Source of the DNA: Acetobacteraceae bacterium
Lineage (GTDB): Bacteria; Pseudomonadota; Alphaproteobacteria; Acetobacterales; Acetobacteraceae
Length of the DNA stretch: 10,284 bases
Reading direction: 5' to 3'
Assembly: GCA_947476855.1 (NCBI GenBank)
Contig: CANJSR010000153.1
Location: 1-10,284, forward strand
The position numbers and the translations under genes are program-made. The notes beneath the pieces are model-generated. The model ran no database searches, was not told the DNA's origin, and worked only from the letters and a program-made list of their open reading frames with translations. Positions 6,364 through 10,284 of the stretch are shown here, in pieces (the first letter of the stretch is position 1; each line of letters begins with the position of its first letter).

Positions 6364-7398
6364 ATGATTCCTGACATGACATCGATGCTGACCGCGATCG
6401 CGGCGCTGGGCGTGGTGCTGGCGCTGGTCCTGGGCGCGGGGCGGCTGGCCCGCTTCGGCGGACTGGGACCACGCACCGGCACCGGCAGCCGGCTGCTGGC
6501 GATCGAGGAGTCGGTGACGCTCGATTCCCGCCGGACCCTGCGAGTGGTGCGCTGCGCAGAACGGCGGGTGGTGCTGTTGACCGGCGGATCGCAGGACCTG
6601 GTGGTGGGGTGGCTGCCCGACGCCGATCCCCCGGTGGAGGACCCTCACACCTCCCCCATCCCCCGAGCGATGCTCGGCATTGCCCTGATCCTGTTCCTTT
6701 TTCTGCCCTCCTTCGGCCACGCCCAATCCTTGGCCATCGACCTGGGCACTGCCGGGCAGCCGGGGGCGACCAGCCGGCTGGTGCAGCTGACCGCGCTGAT
6801 CACGGTCCTGTCGCTGGCGCCGAGCCTTCTGGTGATGGTGACGGCCTTTACTCGGATCGTGATCGTGCTCTCGTTGTTGCGCAGCGCGCTGTCGACCCAG
6901 GGCACGCCACCCAACATCGTGCTGATCGGGCTGGCGCTGTTCCTGTCCTTCTTCATCATGCAACCGGTGCTCGACCAGGCGTGGGAGACTGGCCTGAAGC
7001 CGATGACCGAGGGTGCGGTGGGCGAAATCGAGGGCATGCGGCGCGCCATGATCCCCTTCCACGACTTCATGATGCGGAACCTGCGGGCGGAGGATTTGCG
7101 GTTCTTCCTCGACATGGGCCGCATTCCCATTCCGGCGGCACCGGAAGACGCCCCCTGGCGCGCGGTCGTGCCGGCCTTCCTGGTGGGCGAACTGCGCCGG
7201 GCGTTCGAGATGGGGTTCCTGCTGTTCCTCCCGTTCCTCGTGATCGACATGGTGGTGGCCAGCGTGCTCATGAGCCTGGGCATGATGATGCTGCCGCCGA
7301 ACGCGGTGTCGCTGCCTTTCAAGCTGATCTTCTTCGTGCTGGTGGACGGCTGGCGGCTGGTCTCGGGCAGCCTGGTGCAAAGTTTCGCGACGGGATGA
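6364..7398 (+). CDS. fliP: FliO-FliP in-frame fusion (flagellar export gate)
   Basis: A single 344-codon frame encodes two gate proteins. Residues 1-95 look like FliO: a membrane helix (about 8-26) and a small cytoplasmic domain with RLLAIEESVTLDSRRTLRVV (about 43-62), then VVLLTGG. Residues 103-344 are FliP: a signal-peptide-like stretch from Met103 to GHA120, then TRLVQLTALITVLSLAPSLL-like sequence (from about 137), TPPNIVLIGLALFLSFFIMQ (181-200), and the conserved GFLLFLPFLVIDMVVASVLM and LPFKLIFFVLVDGW. FliP forms the FliPQR pore; FliO assists its assembly. No stop codon separates the parts. ATG 6364 is preceded by AAAAGG at suitable spacing. Met103 (position 6670) could be an independent FliP start, but has no good ribosome site. 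Both products may also arise by signal-peptidase cleavage of one chain. Confidence 0.9.
   Translation: MIPDMTSMLTAIAALGVVLALVLGAGRLARFGGLGPRTGTGSRLLAIEESVTLDSRRTLRVVRCAERRVVLLTGGSQDLVVGWLPDADPPVEDPHTSPIPRAMLGIALILFLFLPSFGHAQSLAIDLGTAGQPGATSRLVQLTALITVLSLAPSLLVMVTAFTRIVIVLSLLRSALSTQGTPPNIVLIGLALFLSFFIMQPVLDQAWETGLKPMTEGAVGEIEGMRRAMIPFHDFMMRNLRAEDLRFFLDMGRIPIPAAPEDAPWRAVVPAFLVGELRRAFEMGFLLFLPFLVIDMVVASVLMSLGMMMLPPNAVSLPFKLIFFVLVDGWRLVSGSLVQSFATG
6670..6723 (+). other. Internal FliP signal-peptide-like segment / possible FliP start
   Basis: Codons 103-120 of the fused frame read MLGIALILFLFLPSFGHA, a typical cleavable signal peptide ending in an AxA-like GHA before QS. In stand-alone FliP this is the N-terminus. 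Here it lies inside the open frame, so it marks either an internal translation start or a cleavage point. Confidence 0.6.
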
Positions 7399-7407
7399 GA
7401 AGCGGCG

Positions 7408-7436
7408 TTGAGCAAAAGCCGCGCGCTCTGTTACAT
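7408..7436 (+). promoter_or_regulatory. Weak candidate promoter for mscS-family gene
   Basis: TTGAGC (7408-7413) and TTACAT (7431-7436) are separated by exactly 17 bp, with four and three matches to the sigma-70 hexamers. They fall in the 80-bp gap after fliP and would give a leader of about 35 nt to the ATG at 7479. The hexamers are weak, and read-through from fliO-fliP is equally possible. Confidence 0.3.
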
Positions 7437-7478
7437 GGTCTGCCTCCGCAACTTCTCCGAGGGATCCACATCATCGGG

Positions 7479-9167
7479 ATGGTCTCCATGCCGCGTTCCA
7501 TCGTCTTCCTGATGATCACCCTATGGATGGCGCTGTTCGGCGCGATGGTGCCCGCGCGGGCTGCCGATCCGCCCGGGCACTTACCGTTCCTGCTGTCGAT
7601 GCCGGATTTGTCGAGCCCCAGGGCCACGCTGGACGCGCTCCTGTCCAACGGCGAACTTGTCCGCCATGACTTCGAGACGCTCGGCCCCACCTGGAAGCCC
7701 CGGCCGGCTATGCTGCGGATGATGTCCACGCTCGATACCGAAGGCGTGCCGAGCGCGCATCGGTTATTGTCGGTGGCGCTGGCGGCGACACGGCTGGCGG
7801 CGGTGCTGGCCCACGGCGCCCAGGATCGTCTGGCCGATGCCCCTGACGCTGCGGAGGTCGGGGCGCGGGGCATCGAGTCCTGGCGTGTGCCGGGGACGCC
7901 GATCGTCATCGCACGGGTCAGGTCCGGTCCACGGGCCGGGCAGTTCCTGTTCACGCCTGAAACCATGGAGATCACCGACGAATTGTACGCCGTCGCCCGA
8001 GGGCTTCCCGGCGGCAAGAGCGACCTGTTCCGGGCGATCGACGAATGGAGCTATGCGCCCGGCCCGCTGATCCCCCGCTCGGTGATCGCCGGCCTGCCGG
8101 CCCCGTTGCGCGCGCCGTTCGCGGGGCAGGCGGTGTGGCAATGGATCGGCCTGGCGGTGCTGCTGGCGGCCGCGATCATCCTGTTTCTCCGCATCCTGCG
8201 CTGGGGGAAGCGCCATGATGAGCGGGAGACGCGCCCGCTGCGCCGGTACGGTCACCTGGTGGCCGCGCTGTCGCTGATGGCCCTGAACGTGGGAACGCTC
8301 GCCCTGGCCTTTTTCGCCCTGAAGATCTGGGGCGATGTGATGATGACGCTGATCCTGACCCTGCGGCTGAGTATCTATATCGGGCTGACCTGGCTGGTGA
8401 TCGCGGTCATCCAGCGCGGCGCGGCCGGTATCGTCATCCTGCGAGGGGCGGGGGGAAGCAGCCTGGACGGCCAGTTGATCCGTGTCGTCAGCACCTTGTT
8501 GAGCATCGCCGTCGTGCTGGTCGCCGTGTTCTTCATCGCCGATCTGGTGGGCATCCCGCTGGGGCCGCTGCTCGCCGGCCTTGGCATCGGCGGTTTTGCC
8601 ATCGCGCTGGCGGTGCGGTCCACGCTGGAGAACGTGATTGGCGGGCTGACCCTGTTCGCCGACCGCCCGGCGCGGGTCGGGGAATTCTGCCGTGTCGGCA
8701 GCGAATCCGGCACAGTGGAGGAGATCGGCCTGCGCACGACCAAGTTGCGCCGCCTGGACGACACTCTGGTCACGATCCCGAATGCCGAGATGGCGCAGAT
8801 CCGCATCGAAAACATCACCCGCCGGCGCAAGTCGCTGTTCAACCCCCGACTCGGCCTGCGCTATGAAACGACAGGCGCGCAGATCAAGGAAATTCAGGAG
8901 CGCATCCTGGCCATGCTGGCCGATCATCCGAAGGTGGTGACCGAGGGCGCGCGGGTGCGCTTCACCAGCTTCGGCGACTACACGCTCAATCTGGATGTGT
9001 TCGCCTATGTGGAGGAGAGCCGGCTGCCCGACTTCGTGAAGGTGCAGGAGGAGTTGAACCTGCGCGTGATGGAGATTGTGCAGGCGGCCGGGGCGGCCTT
9101 CGCGTTCCCGTCGCAGACCAACTATCTCGCGCGCGACAGCCTGCCGGCGGCGGACCCTCAACCGTAG
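7479..9167 (+). CDS. MscS-family mechanosensitive channel with periplasmic N-terminal domain
   Basis: A membrane channel that probably releases solutes when membrane tension rises on osmotic downshift. The 562-aa protein starts with a signal peptide (LMITLWMALFGAMVPARA, about 11-28). A periplasmic domain of about 185 residues follows, then roughly five membrane segments (near 220-240, 258-280, 288-311, 333-356 and 359-380). The pore helix reads GPLLAGLGIGGFAIALAV, continuing into RSTLENVIGGLTLFADRP, the MscS hallmark. The beta domain (GTVEEIGLRTTKLRRLDDTL, 411-430, then VTIPNAEM) and a C-terminal alpha/beta domain complete the fold. It is larger than E. coli MscS (286 aa), like the YnaI/YbdG/MscK classes. 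The start is uncertain: 7479 and 7488 both give a good signal peptide, while an in-frame ATG at 7395 overlaps the fliP stop codon but would bury the signal peptide. A role in motility is not implied. Confidence 0.9.
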   Translation: MVSMPRSIVFLMITLWMALFGAMVPARAADPPGHLPFLLSMPDLSSPRATLDALLSNGELVRHDFETLGPTWKPRPAMLRMMSTLDTEGVPSAHRLLSVALAATRLAAVLAHGAQDRLADAPDAAEVGARGIESWRVPGTPIVIARVRSGPRAGQFLFTPETMEITDELYAVARGLPGGKSDLFRAIDEWSYAPGPLIPRSVIAGLPAPLRAPFAGQAVWQWIGLAVLLAAAIILFLRILRWGKRHDERETRPLRRYGHLVAALSLMALNVGTLALAFFALKIWGDVMMTLILTLRLSIYIGLTWLVIAVIQRGAAGIVILRGAGGSSLDGQLIRVVSTLLSIAVVLVAVFFIADLVGIPLGPLLAGLGIGGFAIALAVRSTLENVIGGLTLFADRPARVGEFCRVGSESGTVEEIGLRTTKLRRLDDTLVTIPNAEMAQIRIENITRRRKSLFNPRLGLRYETTGAQIKEIQERILAMLADHPKVVTEGARVRFTSFGDYTLNLDVFAYVEESRLPDFVKVQEELNLRVMEIVQAAGAAFAFPSQTNYLARDSLPAADPQP

Positions 9168-9189
9168 CGTAACGCTCGGGTGCCCCGCC

Positions 9190-9220
9190 TTGCTTTTCCC
9201 GGCGGTGGCCCATGTAATAC
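9190..9220 (+). promoter_or_regulatory. Weak candidate promoter upstream of fdsG
   Basis: TTGCTT (9190-9195) and TAATAC (9215-9220) are 19 bp apart, a poor sigma-70 match. They lie at the start of the 143-bp gap between mscS and fdsG, where a promoter for the formate dehydrogenase operon is expected. No FdsR/LysR-type or other operator could be recognised by eye. Confidence 0.25.
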
Positions 9221-9235
9221 TGACTGGAAGGCCCG

Positions 9236-9255
9236 CGCCGCTGGCTCCCGCGGCG
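9236..9255 (+). other. 6-bp stem-loop in fds leader region
   Basis: CGCCGC (9236-9241) and GCGGCG (9250-9255) are perfect complementary arms around an 8-nt loop. No T-run follows. It could be a leader structure or a weak transcription stop after mscS, but in such GC-rich DNA chance is a serious alternative. Confidence 0.3.
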
Positions 9256-9277
9256 ATGGACGCGCCGGATGGGGCTG

Positions 9278-9299
9278 GGGCCAACAATTTTGTGGGCCC
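9278..9299 (+). promoter_or_regulatory. Stem-loop abutting the fdsG ribosome-binding site
   Basis: The arms at 9278-9286 and 9291-9299 pair at 8 of 9 positions (one A/G mismatch) around an ATTT tetraloop. The 3' arm ends directly against the GGGAGGA Shine-Dalgarno sequence at 9300. Such a hairpin could modulate initiation or shield the site. Function is inferred from position only. Confidence 0.4.
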
Positions 9300-9313
9300 G
9301 GGAGGATCGATTG
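9300..9313 (+). promoter_or_regulatory. Ribosome-binding site deciding a TTG start for fdsG
   Basis: GGGAGGA (9300-9306) is a near-perfect Shine-Dalgarno sequence lying 4-5 bases before TTG at 9311. It favours the TTG over the in-frame ATG at 9269, which has no ribosome site and would add 14 residues unlike this family. Confidence 0.7.
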
Positions 9314-9781
9314 CCCGTCTACGAAGCCTGGAACGAGGACCGCGCGGCGGCGATCATCGCCGATCATGCCGAGATGGATGGGGCGGCGCTGCCGATCCTG
9401 CATGCGCTGCAGCACGCCTTCGGCTGTGTGCCGCGGGATGCCGTGCCGATGGTGGCGAAGGCCTTGAACCTGACCCGGGCGGAGGTCCACGGCATCGTGA
9501 CCTTCTACCACGAATTCCGCCACTCCCCGCCGGGCCGGCACATCCTGCATGTCTGTCGCGCCGAGGCCTGCCAGGCGCTGGGCGGCGATCAGGTGGTTGC
9601 CCATGCGCGGGATCGGCTGGGCGTCGACTGGCACGGCACCACGCCCGATGGGGCAGTGACGTTGGAGCCGGTGTTCTGCCTCGGCCTGTGCGCGATCGGA
9701 CCGGCCGCGATGCTGGATGGTGAACCACTGGCGCGGCTGGACGCGGCGAAGCTGGATGCGGTGCTGGAGCAGACGTCGTGA
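9311..9781 (+). CDS. fdsG: NAD-dependent formate dehydrogenase gamma subunit (NuoE-like, [2Fe-2S])
   Basis: FdsG carries a [2Fe-2S] cluster in the cytoplasmic, NAD-linked molybdenum formate dehydrogenase, next to the flavin subunit FdsB. From the TTG start the protein has 156 residues. The helical N-terminal part includes LPILHALQHAFG (27-38) and the family's EVHGIVTFYHEF (58-69). The thioredoxin-like part carries the cluster ligands as C-x4-C (C82 and C87) and C-x3-C (C123 and C127). Complex I NuoE and hydrogenase HoxE share this fold. FdsG is preferred because the next gene encodes a fused thioredoxin-like plus NuoF-type protein, as in FdsB, and no other complex I genes are seen. The stop codon overlaps the fdsB start (GTGA), so the two are translationally coupled. 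Confidence 0.88.
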   Translation: MPVYEAWNEDRAAAIIADHAEMDGAALPILHALQHAFGCVPRDAVPMVAKALNLTRAEVHGIVTFYHEFRHSPPGRHILHVCRAEACQALGGDQVVAHARDRLGVDWHGTTPDGAVTLEPVFCLGLCAIGPAAMLDGEPLARLDAAKLDAVLEQTS

Positions 9782-10284
9782 CCCGGGTCTTCGTCCCCCG
9801 TGACGCGGCCGCGCTGGCCCTTGGCGCCGATGCGGTCGCCAAGGCGCTGGAAGGCCACGCGACGGTGGTGCGGACCGGCTCACGCGGGATGTTCTGGCTG
9901 GAACCGATGATCGAGGTCGAGACGGAGGCCGGGCGCATCGCCTATGGGCCGGTCTCGGCCGCTGATGTGCCGGGGCTGCTGGCGGCTGGGCTGCTGACCG
10001 GTTCGGCGCATGCGCTGCGGCAGGGGCTGACGCAGGAAATCCCGTTCCTCGCCCGCCAGACCCGGGTAACGTTCACGCGCTGTGGCGCGGTCGATCCGCT
10101 GTCAATCGAGGATTATGAGGCGCATGGCGGCCTGGGCGGGCTGCGGAAGGCGCTGGAAATCGGGCCGGCGGCGACGATCGAGACGGTGCTGAAATCCGGC
10201 CTGCGCGGGCGCGGCGGGGCAGGGTTCCCGACCGGGATCAAGTGGAAGACGGTCGCCGATACGCCGGACGGGCAGAAATACATC
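9778..10284 (+). CDS. fdsB: NAD-dependent formate dehydrogenase beta subunit, 5' part
   Basis: FdsB binds FMN, NAD and a [4Fe-4S] cluster and passes electrons from the molybdenum subunit to NAD+. The window holds the first 169 codons; the family is about 500-520 aa, so most of the gene lies beyond the right edge. Residues 1 to about 105 form a thioredoxin-like N-terminal domain seen in FdsB and HoxF but not in short NuoF. From about 110 the NuoF-type domain begins, with ESVLKSGLRGRGG-like sequence and the FMN-binding GRGGAGFPTGIKW at 144-156. The GTG start overlaps the fdsG stop codon and has GGAG eight bases upstream. HoxF is the main alternative, but the organisation with a preceding separate NuoE-like gene fits fds. 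The molybdenum subunit FdsA should follow. Confidence 0.88.
   Translation, partial: MTRVFVPRDAAALALGADAVAKALEGHATVVRTGSRGMFWLEPMIEVETEAGRIAYGPVSAADVPGLLAAGLLTGSAHALRQGLTQEIPFLARQTRVTFTRCGAVDPLSIEDYEAHGGLGGLRKALEIGPAATIETVLKSGLRGRGGAGFPTGIKWKTVADTPDGQKYI

Noticed and set aside
6207..6374. 55-codon frame starting at ATGA overlap after the 95-aa gene
   Set aside because: It overlaps the fliO start, has no recognisable motif and contains the strong hairpin; composition does not support a gene, although a small peptide cannot be excluded.
6205..7380. 391-codon minus-strand open frame opposite fliO-fliP
   Set aside because: Low-complexity His/Gln/Arg-rich shadow; the plus strand encodes clear FliO and FliP.
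7402..7422. Hairpin GCGGC/GCCGC after fliP as terminator
   Set aside because: Five-bp stem with a long loop and no T-run; too weak to call.
6609..7478. N-terminal extension of the MscS frame back into fliP
   Set aside because: It would overlap nearly all of fliP in another frame, and the added sequence shows no domain; a signal peptide begins at 7479/7488.
9166..9176. Palindrome AGCGTAACGCT at the end of the mscS gene as terminator
   Set aside because: The arms are separated by one base, so no hairpin loop can form, and no T-run follows.
7764..9287. 507-codon minus-strand open frame opposite the MscS gene
   Set aside because: Shadow of the channel gene; rich in Gln, His, Arg and Asp with no family signature, whereas the plus strand has clear MscS motifs.

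Overview
The window is GC-rich, densely packed chromosomal DNA with alphaproteobacterial features: a CckA-type hybrid histidine kinase, a GTTC-N7-GTTC LexA box upstream of recA, and an Fds-type NAD-linked formate dehydrogenase. Membership of the Rhodospirillales/Acetobacteraceae is my inference from gene content and base composition; no ribosomal RNA or other direct taxonomic marker is present.

Layout. Positions 1 to about 5836 are read from the minus strand. In transcription order they are flgB, flgC, fliE, fliQ, fliR, flhB, a cckA-like hybrid kinase gene, a 125-bp gap holding SOS and promoter signals, and the 5' part of recA, which runs off the left edge. The flgB-to-cckA genes have gaps of 4 to 21 bp or a 4-bp ATGA overlap, so they look like one operon. 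It encodes proximal rod parts, export-gate parts and a cell-cycle kinase. An 86-bp divergent region (5837-5922) separates this block from plus-strand genes: a 95-aa gene of unknown function, a single open frame encoding FliO followed in frame by FliP, and an MscS-family channel with a signal peptide and a periplasmic domain. After a 143-bp gap with possible leader hairpins, fdsG and the start of fdsB run off the right edge.

How the genes work together. FliO, FliP, FliQ, FliR and FlhB build the flagellar type III export gate; FliE, FlgB and FlgC are the first substrates and form the MS-ring/rod junction and proximal rod. In other alphaproteobacteria CckA, acting through ChpT, controls the phosphorylation of CtrA, a regulator of flagellar and cell-cycle genes. 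Here cckA sits in a flagellar operon with a near-consensus CtrA-like site just upstream of flgB, which suggests but does not prove a feedback circuit. recA, mscS and fds appear to be neighbours with separate roles (DNA repair, osmotic protection, formate oxidation).

Most noteworthy are the FliO-FliP in-frame fusion with a signal-peptide-like segment inside it, the short and apparently soluble CckA homologue, the CtrA-like site, the unassigned 95-aa flagellar-locus gene, and stem-loops next to several start sites. I see no mobile element, CRISPR array, tRNA or rRNA, and nothing that clearly amounts to a new defence or biosynthetic system.
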